This document shows, in pieces, positions 35,701 to 43,017 of a DNA stretch of 64,000 nucleotides. Position numbers and translations under genes: made by a program. Location of the stretch: positions 82,874-146,873 of the forward strand of contig CAJMNH010000006.1 in the NCBI GenBank assembly GCA_905214725.1, in the 5' to 3' direction. Numbering within the stretch: position 1 is the first letter of the stretch; each line of letters begins with the position of its first letter. This stretch comes from an uncultured bacterium (GTDB lineage Bacteria > Bacteroidota > Bacteroidia > Bacteroidales > Rikenellaceae). The notes under the pieces are model-generated. The model did no database searches and was not told the origin of the DNA. It worked only from the letters and a program-made list of their open reading frames with translations.

Positions 35701-36151
35701 GATGGTCCGGCTCGACAAGCTCGTCGAAGAGGGGAGCGTTTCGCTCAACGGTTGGAGTTACGATAAGACGAACAAGAGCGTCTACACGCGTCCGGGTTAC
35801 ATCCAGATCAATTCGGCATCGGCTTTTGGAACGCTTGTGTCGCCTATGTTGAGCTCGATCGACGGGACGCGCGACGTCGTGGTGTCGTTCGACGCGACTT
35901 ATTTCTATCAGTATTTCTCGAAGGCGGCCGAGACCGGTCGGAATCTGACCGTGGCGTTGCAGGGCAACGGACGGATCGAGGGCGCGACGGACGGCGTGTT
36001 GACGATTCCGCTTTCGCGCGGCAATGCGTGGGAGGGCTTTTCTTTCCGCATCACGGGTGCCGACGCCACGACGCAGGTGCTCTTTACGCCCGCTGCGTCG
36101 GCTAAGAACCGCGTACAGTTCGACAATTTCCGCGTGGAGGCCGCACAGTAA
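32795..36151 (+). CDS. Giant multimodular lipoprotein with BACON, FN3 and three DDFSW modules
   Basis: A 1118-residue lipoprotein (lipobox LLAAAAC, Cys20). After a BACON domain (about 28-112, VYWVIDIDEAVDWLTLSP) and a beta-sandwich module (about 125-290) come three copies of a 150-200-residue module. Each opens with an aromatic, Phe and DDFSW: YFQDDFSW near residue 312, FFRDDFSW near 640 and YFEDDFSW near 937. Between them lie two fibronectin type III-like domains (about 530-620 and 830-925, each with Trp-Asp/Pro-Ala-Val and a YxVxxxR-type strand). There is no enzyme signature. The repeated modules look like tandem ligand-binding domains that give avidity at the surface. It is the last gene of locus C and is followed by a terminator. 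Confidence 0.8.
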   Translation: MNKLYRILFLCGALLAAAACSDAKVDESADLTLDRTTLSANKRGLTYEGGNVSFEVKSNVYWVIDIDEAVDWLTLSPRAAYGDQTVTVTVDPNDGESRRTVLRLDSYDGATAEIEIVQGSASELIRYAKTAFGAEKVGAPVAVAAYEAMAWTGVGVASTGAAGTESFIDVPATESAYDGASSGNAVRFGKAAENVPAAFVAGPIDQKGDNWFVCRFGVWNSAGAVETESLKVQISNDGEEFVDLTYDCAAATTWTEAVAKFYISEPDVMYLRIAAPEGYWVDDLRVVEGNEGEGQEVVYSVGGDDGREFGYVYFQDDFSWVTADYKGTDYIAGWPSNADETYWNGITAASHGQTAYDALVASGWTTDDNKLKERVYLRIGYLKMGRGANVAGCGGGVVSPALPIKKNCAATVKVSFDCCAFFTTGGAWDPTTTMQVRLIGDGTINDEVSTEKIFQMSTSSAVEAIWKSGLPDKNPWETKEFVIRGATAATQVVFESVAETTANRWLFDNVKIEKVKSDTQIDPELLPLGVPAPEADENAATETSLRFRWDAVEHAAAYEYVYVCTYCGEEVASRSGTTTDAFVEFTELEPGTACRLRVRALPAEGDTSYGESEWSEYASAETKRPSSGVSDSHPEGYEFFRDDFSWATYALFGQADFVGTYPGNPAGVSFANAMKLSSAAAETLTASGWTEVAKAYLYEGCIKLATASATGSVSSPAIARIDAGAKVNAMVTLGATAFLGTNNVYDDDLVSLTIDGEGTFADGGKSREFRLGSWNDWVRHSFSVLGISNKTKFVFATCTPTKGRVFLNFFSVVKLPDDYDPSVGTQPLDAPQKPTVASATAYGADLSWPAVTGATDYDYAVVRPDGRIVAEGKTWEPRVHLGGLSGKTVAGHDYYNVRIRANYCNYDASKQETEPIPSSEWAPAVQLPLAASSATVYFEDDFSWISPESGSALLRTNTDWINTYCTTDTMVRLDKLVEEGSVSLNGWSYDKTNKSVYTRPGYIQINSASAFGTLVSPMLSSIDGTRDVVVSFDATYFYQYFSKAAETGRNLTVALQGNGRIEGATDGVLTIPLSRGNAWEGFSFRITGADATTQVLFTPAASAKNRVQFDNFRVEAAQ

Positions 36152-36180
36152 CATTTCCTTTTTAATCTTCGTTCCGACGG

Positions 36181-36217
36181 GCGGAGTCCGGCATATAGCC
36201 GGACTCCGCTGTTTTTT
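36181..36217 (+). terminator. Terminator closing locus C
   Basis: A perfect 12-bp stem (GCGGAGTCCGGC with GCCGGACTCCGC, loop ATATA) followed by TGTTTTTT. Confidence 0.88.
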
Positions 36218-36226
36218 CAGAAGGCA

Positions 36227-36258
36227 TTTGGAAATCCTCCGGCGAATCGCTATCTTTG
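36227..36258 (+). promoter_or_regulatory. Consensus Bacteroidetes promoter for the DHOD-like gene
   Basis: TTTG (36227-36230), a 20-nt spacer and TATCTTTG (36251-36258) form an exact consensus promoter. It begins 10 nt after the locus C terminator and leaves a leader of about 100 nt. Confidence 0.75.
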
Positions 36259-36362
36259 GTGGGCCGAATCAAACGTTCTCGATCCGCGGGTGCAGAGGCC
36301 GCTTGCGGACTATGCCGAGCGCAGAAAACGACAGTGAAACGAACAGTAACAGCATTAAGACA

Positions 36363-37337
36363 ATGAAAGCTACCTATCTCGGATTGGAGCTCGCCAGTCC
36401 GGTCATCGTGAGCAGTTCGCCCTATACGGCGACGCTCGCCAATATCGAAAAATGCGCCGCCAACGGGGCGGGCGCAGTCGTCCTGAAATCCATCTTCGAG
36501 GAGCAGATCCTGCGTCATGCCGCTTCGCTGGAACAAATCTCCGATTCGCCTTACGGCGATGCGGGCGACTACCTGCAACGCTATTTGGGCGAGGATTACA
36601 AGGCGGGGTTTCTGCAACTGATCGCCGATGCGCGCGCTGCGGTGCGGATTCCCGTCATCGCCAGCATCAACTGCGTGGCCGCCGGCGACGAGTGGATCGA
36701 ATACGCTGCGGCGATGGCCGATGCGGGCGCTTCGGCCATCGAGCTGAATATCTTCATCCAGCCGGTCGACGCCGCGCGTTCGTCGCAGGAGTTGGAACGG
36801 TTCTATGTCACCATCGCGCAGCGTGTCTCGGCTGCCGTGAAGATTCCCGTGTCGGTGAAGCTGGCGATGCGGTTTACCAATGTCGTGGCCATGGCCAATG
36901 CATTGGAGAGCGTCGGGGTGAAGGGCGCGGTGCTGTTCAATCGCTTCTTCGAGCCGGACGTGGATGTGGAACGAATGACATACGTCGACGGTTCGCCGTA
37001 TAGCGAAGCGTCGGAACTGCGCAATGTGTTGCGCACGACGGCGATCTGCGCCGGTGCGCTGCCGCGCATGGATTTCTCCGTTTCGACAGGCGTGCACGAC
37101 GGCGAAGCGGCGGTCAAGGCGCTGCTGTGCGGCGCTGCGGCCGTGCAGGTCTGCACGGCGATTCATCGCGATGGATTCGGCGCGATCGCCCGCATGAACG
37201 ACTGGATCGACGCTTGGGCGGCGCGTCACGGCGTGACCGCGCTCGACGATTTTCGGGGGCGGCTCGATTTCCGCAACTGCGATTCGGATCTTTTTCAGCG
37301 CGTGCAGTACATGAAGTATTTTCCGGGGAAGGAGTAA
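36363..37337 (+). CDS. Dihydroorotate dehydrogenase-like flavoprotein
   Basis: A 324-residue protein with the FMN-binding TIM-barrel fold of dihydroorotate dehydrogenases. The N-terminus (MKATYLGLELASPVIVSSSP) matches the DHOD-like group often found alone in Bacteroidetes. Characteristic parts are GAGAVVLKSIFEEQI, a conserved Lys on the strand VPVSVKLAM-like segment (IPVSVKLAMRFTN), and the phosphate-binding VSTGVHDGEAAVKALLCGAAAVQ stretch near the end, quoted in part. The start is the ATG at 36363 because upstream codons run back into the previous gene and its terminator. No other pyrimidine gene is nearby, so its role in de novo synthesis is uncertain; an oxidoreductase of another pyrimidine-like substrate is possible. 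Confidence 0.85.
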   Translation: MKATYLGLELASPVIVSSSPYTATLANIEKCAANGAGAVVLKSIFEEQILRHAASLEQISDSPYGDAGDYLQRYLGEDYKAGFLQLIADARAAVRIPVIASINCVAAGDEWIEYAAAMADAGASAIELNIFIQPVDAARSSQELERFYVTIAQRVSAAVKIPVSVKLAMRFTNVVAMANALESVGVKGAVLFNRFFEPDVDVERMTYVDGSPYSEASELRNVLRTTAICAGALPRMDFSVSTGVHDGEAAVKALLCGAAAVQVCTAIHRDGFGAIARMNDWIDAWAARHGVTALDDFRGRLDFRNCDSDLFQRVQYMKYFPGKE

Positions 37338-37354
37338 CCTTTTCCTGAATCGGG

Positions 37355-37390
37355 AAGGGCCGGCATCTGAGGAAGATGCCGGCCCTTTTG
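37355..37390. terminator. Bidirectional terminator between convergent genes
   Basis: A 12-bp perfect stem (GGGCCGGCATCT with AGATGCCGGCCC, loop GAGGA) is flanked by AA on the left and TTTT on the right. It can serve both the DHOD-like gene and sdaA, whose stop is at 37394. Confidence 0.75.
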
Positions 37391-37393
37391 CCC

Positions 37394-38602
37394 TTATTTG
37401 TCGGGATCGTATTCCCGCGCCAGTCCGCCTTCGCCCGTCTCCTTGTAGATCGAGGGGAGGTCGTGCCCCGTCTGTTTCATCACCTCGACCACGCGGTCGA
37501 ACGAGACGCGGTGGCCGCCGTCGGTGAAGGCCGAGTAGAGGTTGGCGTCGAGCGCGCGGGCTGCGGCGTAGGCGTTGCGTTCGATGCAGGGGATCTGCAC
37601 CAGTCCGCACACGGGGTCGCAGGTCATGCCCAGATGATGTTCCAATCCCATCTCGGCGGCGTATTCGATTTGCGAGGGGCTGCCGCCGAAGAGCTGGTTG
37701 GCCGCGGCGGCGGCCATCGCGCAGGCGACGCCCACTTCTCCCTGACAGCCCACTTCGGCGCCCGAGATCGAGGCGTTGTGCTTGACGACGTTGCCGAACA
37801 GTCCCGCCGTGGCCAGTGCGCGGTAGATGCGTGCGTCCGAGAAGCCGCGGCTCTTCTGAAGATGATACAGCACAGCCGGCACGGCGCCGCTCGACCCGCA
37901 GGTCGGGGCCGTCACGATCCGTCCGCCGGAGGCGTTCTCCTCCGCCACGGCCAACGCGTAAGCGAATACCAGTCCGCGCGATTGTAGACTCTGCTTGTAC
38001 CCCGATGCGCGCACGTAGTAGGTCGCGGCGCGGCGCGCGAGGTGCAGCGGGCCGGGCAGAACGCCTTCGTGGTCGAGCCCCCGCTCGACGCTTTCGCGCA
38101 TCGCCTGCCAGATTTCGGCCAGATAGTCCCAGATATCGCTCTGTTCGCACTCCGCGACATATTCCCAATAAGTGCGGCCCGTACGGTGGCACCAAGCGAG
38201 GATTTCGCTCAGTGTGTTCATATCGTAAATCTCCTCCGACGGCCGCGGCGGCACGCCCTCTTCGGCCAGTTCGCCGCCGCCGATGCTGTAAACGGTCCAT
38301 GTGTCCGTCGGTTGGCCGGCAGCGTCGAGCGCCTCGAAACGCATCCCGTTGGGGTGGAAGGGGAGGAATTCGTGCGCTTTCCAGACGATGTCGACGGGAG
38401 CCGTCGGCAGCAGCGTGTCGATGATGGCGCAGTCGGTCATGTGGCCGCGTCCCGTCGCCGCGAGACTGCCGTAGAGGGTTACGCGGAACGACGCGGCTTC
38501 GGGATGCCGCGCGAGGAATTGCTCGGCGGCCCGCCGCGGCGCCATCGTGTGGCTGCTCGAAGGGCCGGTGCCGATGCGGTAGAGTTCTTTGATGCTTTTC
38601 AT
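37394..38602 (-). CDS. sdaA: L-serine ammonia-lyase, iron-sulfur type
   Basis: A single-chain L-serine dehydratase of 402 residues that converts L-serine to pyruvate and ammonia in the cytoplasm with an oxygen-sensitive [4Fe-4S] cluster. The N-terminal domain begins with GTGPSSSHTMAPRRAA, the family hallmark. The C-terminal catalytic domain has TAPTCGSSGAVPA, GCQGEVGVACAMAAAAANQL and CDPVCGLVQIPCIERN, giving the cluster cysteines. Length fits the one-chain form with fused beta and alpha domains. The ATG lies only four bases after a TATCTTTA -7 element, so the message is probably leaderless. It is not linked functionally to its neighbours in any obvious way. Confidence 0.95.
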   Translation of the reverse strand: MKSIKELYRIGTGPSSSHTMAPRRAAEQFLARHPEAASFRVTLYGSLAATGRGHMTDCAIIDTLLPTAPVDIVWKAHEFLPFHPNGMRFEALDAAGQPTDTWTVYSIGGGELAEEGVPPRPSEEIYDMNTLSEILAWCHRTGRTYWEYVAECEQSDIWDYLAEIWQAMRESVERGLDHEGVLPGPLHLARRAATYYVRASGYKQSLQSRGLVFAYALAVAEENASGGRIVTAPTCGSSGAVPAVLYHLQKSRGFSDARIYRALATAGLFGNVVKHNASISGAEVGCQGEVGVACAMAAAAANQLFGGSPSQIEYAAEMGLEHHLGMTCDPVCGLVQIPCIERNAYAAARALDANLYSAFTDGGHRVSFDRVVEVMKQTGHDLPSIYKETGEGGLAREYDPDK

Positions 38603-38606
38603 GCGG

Positions 38607-38648
38607 TAAAGATACGATTAAGCCGAGCGCAAAAGCAAATTTATTTGC
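38607..38648 (-). promoter_or_regulatory. Promoter-bearing palindromic repeat for sdaA
   Basis: On the minus strand a palindrome (GCAAAT, AA, ATTTGC) is followed by TTTTGCGCTCGGCTT and then TATCTTTA, four bases before the ATG. The TTTG -33 box lies in the palindrome arm. Nearly the same module precedes the GNAT gene and the S1/P1 nuclease. Confidence 0.65.
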
Positions 38649-39305
38649 GATTTTGCCGAGGCGGAGTATCTACGGCGCAGCCAAAGTACGATTTTCCTTT
38701 GTCAGTCCGCGGCCGGCGGAGGATGCTTCGGCCGCCTGTGGCGGGACGATGCAGCCCTCCGTATCGGGCGGCTGCGGGCTGCCGCTCTTCGGCCACGGCC
38801 GAAGAGCGAATATTTTAAAATTGTATTTTAGCAGGCCAGAGGCCTGCCCGATCGCACTGCTTCCGCTATTTTCGCAGTGCGTTCGTGCGGTCATGCATTT
38901 ATACAGGCCGCAGGCCTGCATATTCCGCGATGTGAAAATGGCGGACAAAGAAACGAGCGGCGGCGAGCGTTGAAAAACGGGGCCGGTTTGCTTGCGAACC
39001 CGCGTTAGGCGCCCGTTTTAGCGAGCCGTCGTAAGTTTCCCGCACATTTTCGCTTTGCGGTCTTCTTTGGCTCTTTCTTCGAAAGAAAGAGCAGAGAAAA
39101 AACGTGCGGTCGGCAAAGCCTGCGGGGCAGACTTTTGCAAGCATAGCCCGAAACTTACATTCGTGCAGGCCAAAGGCTCGCATGTTTCGCGACGCCCTGC
39201 GGATCGAGACCTGCGGAAAGCACACGCAAAGCGAGTCTCCGCGGCCGAAGCCTTCGGCCCGCACGGCGTTATGCCCTCGATGCTCCGAGCGGTTGCCCGC
39301 TGCGG
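38649..39305. other. Non-coding spacer rich in short hairpins
   Basis: No gene is supported here. The stretch holds several hairpins: GCAGGCC/GGCCTGC at 38831-38847, GCACTGC/GCAGTGC at 38854-38880, CAGGCC/GGCCTG at 38904-38918 and a 9-bp stem GCTCTTTCT/AGAAAGAGC at 39070-39092. Two diverged copies of a CAGGCC-x-GGC-TGCAT-TTCGCGA-like segment occur near 38904 and 39165. Open frames through it have repeat-derived, Arg- and Ser-rich translations. The 3' end of the AraC gene begins at 39306. Confidence 0.5.
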
Positions 39306-40196
39306 TCAGAATCCGTATTTGCTGCGGTATTCGGTGGCGGTGATCTTTTCGCGCTGTCGGAAGAAAGCCGAAAACTGACTGACGTTTTCGAAGCCCAGTT
39401 CCGCGGCGATCTCCGAAACGGTGCGGTCCGTCGAGGTGAGCAGTTCCTTGGCCTTGTTGTGGCGCAGTTGAAGCTGATATTGCGCCGGCGCGATGCCCAC
39501 ATAAGCGCGGAAGGTGCGGCGGAACCACGTGTAACCGATGTTGAGCCGTCGGGCGATCTCTTCGGGCGGGAGGTTTTCGCCGATGTGGCGACGCATGATT
39601 TCACGCGCGCGGTTGATCTTCTCGACGATCGGATTGTCGAGGTACTGGAGGTTGTCGCGTTTGAAAAGCACCGATCCCAGCAGATGGGTCACGATGCCCG
39701 TTATGAGTTGCTGAAAACCTTTGCGCTCCTCCTCGGCCGTGCGGATGATCTCCTGATAACAACTTACGATGCCGGCGCTGTGGCCGATGTGCAGCAGCGG
39801 CGTTTCGCGCGAGAAGAAGCCCGCTGCCACGCGGCGGTCGATGTCCTCCCCGCGGAATCCGACCCACCACTCCTCCCATCCCGTCTCGGGGTCGGGAGCG
39901 TAGGTGTGCCACTCCTCGGGGAAGAGCATGATCACCGTTCCGGCCTTGACACGCGTGGCGGGAGACGAGGCCGAGCGGAACTCGCCCTGCCCCGAGACGA
40001 TGTAGAGCAACTGGTATTCATTCAGAATCCGTCCCCGCAGGCGGGTGAACGAGTAGCTGTCGGGATGCTGCGTGAGGGGATAAGGACTGTCGGGCGGAAC
40101 GTTCTGGTAGCCCGCCGTCGTGCAGACGATGCCCCACCGCTCGTCATGGTCGGTGACGGGCAGGTAGTGAACGATGCTCTGCGGAAGCGGGCCCAT
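39306..40196 (-). CDS. AraC-family transcriptional regulator of the rhamnose operon
   Basis: A 296-residue AraC/XylS-family regulator. The N-terminal half is a cupin-like sensor domain (VSGQGEFRSASS, then VIMLFPEEWHTYAPDPETGWEEWW in part). The C-terminal half (about 190-296) holds two helix-turn-helix motifs (LPPEEIARRLNIGYTWFRRTF and TVSEIAAELGFENVSQFSAFF, each quoted as seen in part). It is transcribed divergently from rhaB across a 110-bp spacer, so it most likely controls the rhaB-rhaA-fucO-rhaT-rhaD operon in response to rhamnose. It corresponds to the RhaR-type regulator of Bacteroides by position; orthology was not tested, so no symbol is given. Confidence 0.9.
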   Translation of the reverse strand: MGPLPQSIVHYLPVTDHDERWGIVCTTAGYQNVPPDSPYPLTQHPDSYSFTRLRGRILNEYQLLYIVSGQGEFRSASSPATRVKAGTVIMLFPEEWHTYAPDPETGWEEWWVGFRGEDIDRRVAAGFFSRETPLLHIGHSAGIVSCYQEIIRTAEEERKGFQQLITGIVTHLLGSVLFKRDNLQYLDNPIVEKINRAREIMRRHIGENLPPEEIARRLNIGYTWFRRTFRAYVGIAPAQYQLQLRHNKAKELLTSTDRTVSEIAAELGFENVSQFSAFFRQREKITATEYRSKYGF

Positions 40197-40206
40197 AACG
40201 TGTCAG

Positions 40207-40265
40207 ATTTGAAAAGTTATTTGTCAAATGTTATAACAAAGATAGCACTTTATTCGGTAATTTTG
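40207..40265. promoter_or_regulatory. Divergent rhamnose control region
   Basis: The 110-bp spacer carries a direct repeat of ATTTG-N4-GTTAT (40207-40220) and ATTTG-N6-GTTAT (40219-40234), the arrangement AraC dimers prefer. The second unit overlaps the palindrome GTTATAAC (40230-40237). On the minus strand TATCTTTG (40244-40237) can serve the regulator gene. On the plus strand TAATTTTG (40258-40265) matches TAnnTTTG for rhaB. Confidence 0.5.
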
Positions 40266-40306
40266 TATCAAATAAGGAATCTAACCGCAAACTGTCTTTT
40301 CCCGTT

Positions 40307-41731
40307 ATGCAAAAAAATATAATCGGTGTCGATCTGGGGGCCACCAGCGGTCGGGTCATTCTGGCCCGGATAGGCGAGGGGGAGCTCCGCATGGAGGAGC
40401 TGCACCGTTTTTCGAACCGCCTGACCGAGGTCGACGGTCGCTTCTATTGGGACATCCATGCGCTTTACGAAGAGATTCTGCGCGGTCTCTGCGTCGCGGG
40501 CGACCGCGGCGAGCGGATCGCTTCGATCGGCATCGACACATGGGGCGTCGATTTCGCCTGCGTGGGCGCCGACGGCGAGCTGCTCGGTCTTCCCCGCGCC
40601 TACCGCGATCCCTATACCGACGGCGTGCCCGAGGCATTTTTCCGCACGATTCCCCGCGAACGGGTTTACGCGAAGACGGGTATTCAGGTGATGAATTTCA
40701 ACTCGCTCTACCAGCTCTATGCGCTCAACCGCGAGCAGAGTCCTACGTTGGCCGCCGCCGAGCGCGTGCTCTTCATGCCCGACGCGCTGTCGTATCTGCT
40801 CACGGGCGAGCAGGTGTGCGAGTATACGATTCTTTCCACCTCGCAGTTGATGAATCCGCGCACGCGGGAACTCGACGGAGAGTTGCTGCAAGCGGCCGGC
40901 GTCGACGCTTCGCTCTTCGCCCGACGGGTGATGCCCGGCGAGCGCGTCGGCTTCCTGCGCGACGAGGCGGCCCGTCGTACGGGACTGGGGCGCGTAGAGG
41001 TCTTCGCCGTGGCGGGGCACGACACCGCATCGGCCATCGCCGCCGTGCCTGCCGCCGACGGGCGGTTCGCCTATCTATCGTCGGGTACGTGGTCGCTCAT
41101 GGGCGTCGAACTGCCCGCTCCGGTCGTCACGGAGGAGTCGTGCGCGATGAACTTTACCAACGAGGGCGGTGTGGACGGCACGACGCGCTTTTTAAAGAAC
41201 ATCACCGGCATGTGGCTCTTGGAGGAGTGCCGCCGCGCGTGGGCGCGCGACGGGCGCGAATACGCCTATTCCGAGATTATGGAACTGACGGCTGCCGCCG
41301 AGCCTCGTCTCACGCGGATCGATCCCGACGATGCAGCGTTCGCCCATCCGGCCGATATGCCTGCGGCGATCCGCGACTGGTGCCGTCGGCGGGGCGAAGT
41401 CGTTCCGGCGGACGACGCGGCGCTGATGCGCTGCATTTTCGAGAGTCTGGCCGCCCGCTACGGCGAGGTGCTCGACCGGTTGCGCGCGATCGCGCCCTTC
41501 CCGATCGAACGGCTGCACGTGATCGGCGGCGGCGCGCAGAACGATCTGTTGAATCAACTGACGGCCGACGCCTGCGGGATTCCCGTCGTAGCCGGCCCGT
41601 CGGAGGCGACGGCGATCGGCAACGTCATGGTGCAGGCCCGCGCGTTGGGGCTGGTGGGGTCGCTCGTCCAGATGCGCGACTACATCCGCCGCTCGGTGGC
41701 CGTTCGGGAGTTCCTGCCGAAAACGAAATGA
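40307..41731 (+). CDS. rhaB: Rhamnulokinase
   Basis: A 474-residue FGGY-family sugar kinase that phosphorylates L-rhamnulose to L-rhamnulose 1-phosphate using ATP. The N-terminal phosphate loop is VDLGATSGRVILA. Substrate-domain features include SIGIDTWGVDFACVG and NFNSLYQLYAL. The C-terminal nucleotide domain has VAGHDTASAIAAVPA, YLSSGTWSLMGVE and HVIGGGAQNDLLNQLTADA. These match RhaB rather than xylulokinase or glycerol kinase, and the following genes encode the rest of the rhamnose pathway. It is the first gene of the operon, 26 nt before rhaA. Confidence 0.96.
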   Translation: MQKNIIGVDLGATSGRVILARIGEGELRMEELHRFSNRLTEVDGRFYWDIHALYEEILRGLCVAGDRGERIASIGIDTWGVDFACVGADGELLGLPRAYRDPYTDGVPEAFFRTIPRERVYAKTGIQVMNFNSLYQLYALNREQSPTLAAAERVLFMPDALSYLLTGEQVCEYTILSTSQLMNPRTRELDGELLQAAGVDASLFARRVMPGERVGFLRDEAARRTGLGRVEVFAVAGHDTASAIAAVPAADGRFAYLSSGTWSLMGVELPAPVVTEESCAMNFTNEGGVDGTTRFLKNITGMWLLEECRRAWARDGREYAYSEIMELTAAAEPRLTRIDPDDAAFAHPADMPAAIRDWCRRRGEVVPADDAALMRCIFESLAARYGEVLDRLRAIAPFPIERLHVIGGGAQNDLLNQLTADACGIPVVAGPSEATAIGNVMVQARALGLVGSLVQMRDYIRRSVAVREFLPKTK

Positions 41732-41757
41732 ATCTTAACTGAAAAATAGCTGAAACA

Positions 41758-43011
41758 ATGAAAACGCAATTGATCGAAGAGGCTTACCGCATCGCCCGCG
41801 AGCGGTATGCGGCCGTCGGTGTCGATACCGACGAAGCGCTGGAAAAACTGCAACGCGTCTCCCTGTCGCTCCACTGCTGGCAGGCCGACGACGTGACCGG
41901 ATTCGAAAATCAGGGCGGCGAACTGACGGGCGGCATTCAGGCCACCGGCAACTATCCGGGCAAGGCCCGCAATGTCGGGGAGCTGCGCGCCGACATTCTC
42001 AAAGCGGCCAGTTACATCCCCGGTACGCACCGTCTGAACCTGCACGAGATTTACGGCGAGTTCGGCGGCGAGGCGGTCGACCGCGACCAAGTGGAGGTGA
42101 AGCACTTCGCAGGCTGGATCGAGTGGGCGCGCGCACACGGCATGAAGCTCGACTTCAACTCTACGTCGTTCTCGCACCCCAAGAGCGGTTCGCTCACGCT
42201 GTCGAATCCCGATCCCGCGATCCGCGAGTTCTGGATCGAGCACACCAAACGCTGCCGCGCCATCGCAGAGGCGATGGGCGAGGCGCAGGGCGATCCCTGC
42301 ATCATGAATCTCTGGGTGCACGACGGGTCGAAAGACCTGACGGTGAACCGGATGCTTTACCGCGAACTGCTGCGCGACTCGCTCGATCGGATTTTCGAGC
42401 GGAAGTACGAGCACATGAAGGACTGCATCGAGTCGAAGGTCTTCGGCATCGGTCTGGAAAGCTATACGGTGGGCAGCAACGATTTCTACATCGGCTACGG
42501 CGCCAGCCGCGGCAAGATCGTCACGCTCGATACGGGTCATTTCCACCCGACGGAGCTGGTGGCCGACAAACTCTCGTCGCTGCTGCTCTTCACGCCGGAG
42601 GTGATGCTCCACGTTTCGCGTCCCGTACGCTGGGACTCGGATCACGTGACGATCATGAACGACGATACGCTGGAATTGTGCAAGGAGATCGTGCGCTGCG
42701 ACGCGCTCGACAGGGTGCACATCGGTCTGGACTATTTCGACGCCTCGATCAACCGCATCGGAGCCTATGTGATCGGCTCGCGCGCCACGCAGAAGTGCAT
42801 GACGCAGGCGTTGCTGGAACCGCTGGCAAAACTGCGCGAGTACGAGGCCGCGGGGCAGGGCTTCGAACGGCTGGCGCTGTTGGAAGAGTCGAAGTCGCTG
42901 CCGTGGAATGCCGTATGGGACATGTTCTGTCTGAAAAACAACGTGCCGGTGGGCGAGGAGTTCATCGCCGACATCCAGCGGTACGAAGCCGAAGTAACCT
43001 CCAAACGATAG
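41758..43011 (+). CDS. rhaA: L-rhamnose isomerase
   Basis: A 417-residue L-rhamnose isomerase that converts L-rhamnose to L-rhamnulose, a metal-dependent TIM-barrel enzyme. Family blocks include LSLHCWQADDVTGFE near residue 35, HRLNLHEIYGE, LDFNSTSFSHPKSG, the WVHDGSKD stretch, and LDTGHFHPTEL with metal-binding Asp and His residues. Length fits the family. It sits between rhaB and fucO, 6 nt before the latter, as expected for one transcript. Confidence 0.97.
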   Translation: MKTQLIEEAYRIARERYAAVGVDTDEALEKLQRVSLSLHCWQADDVTGFENQGGELTGGIQATGNYPGKARNVGELRADILKAASYIPGTHRLNLHEIYGEFGGEAVDRDQVEVKHFAGWIEWARAHGMKLDFNSTSFSHPKSGSLTLSNPDPAIREFWIEHTKRCRAIAEAMGEAQGDPCIMNLWVHDGSKDLTVNRMLYRELLRDSLDRIFERKYEHMKDCIESKVFGIGLESYTVGSNDFYIGYGASRGKIVTLDTGHFHPTELVADKLSSLLLFTPEVMLHVSRPVRWDSDHVTIMNDDTLELCKEIVRCDALDRVHIGLDYFDASINRIGAYVIGSRATQKCMTQALLEPLAKLREYEAAGQGFERLALLEESKSLPWNAVWDMFCLKNNVPVGEEFIADIQRYEAEVTSKR

Positions 43012-43017
43012 ACGGCC

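Noticed and set aside
38653..39528. Several 90-200-codon frames between sdaA and the AraC gene
   Set aside because: They run through hairpin repeats or overlap the AraC gene on the wrong frame. Arg/Ser-rich compositions and no ribosome-binding sites argue against coding.
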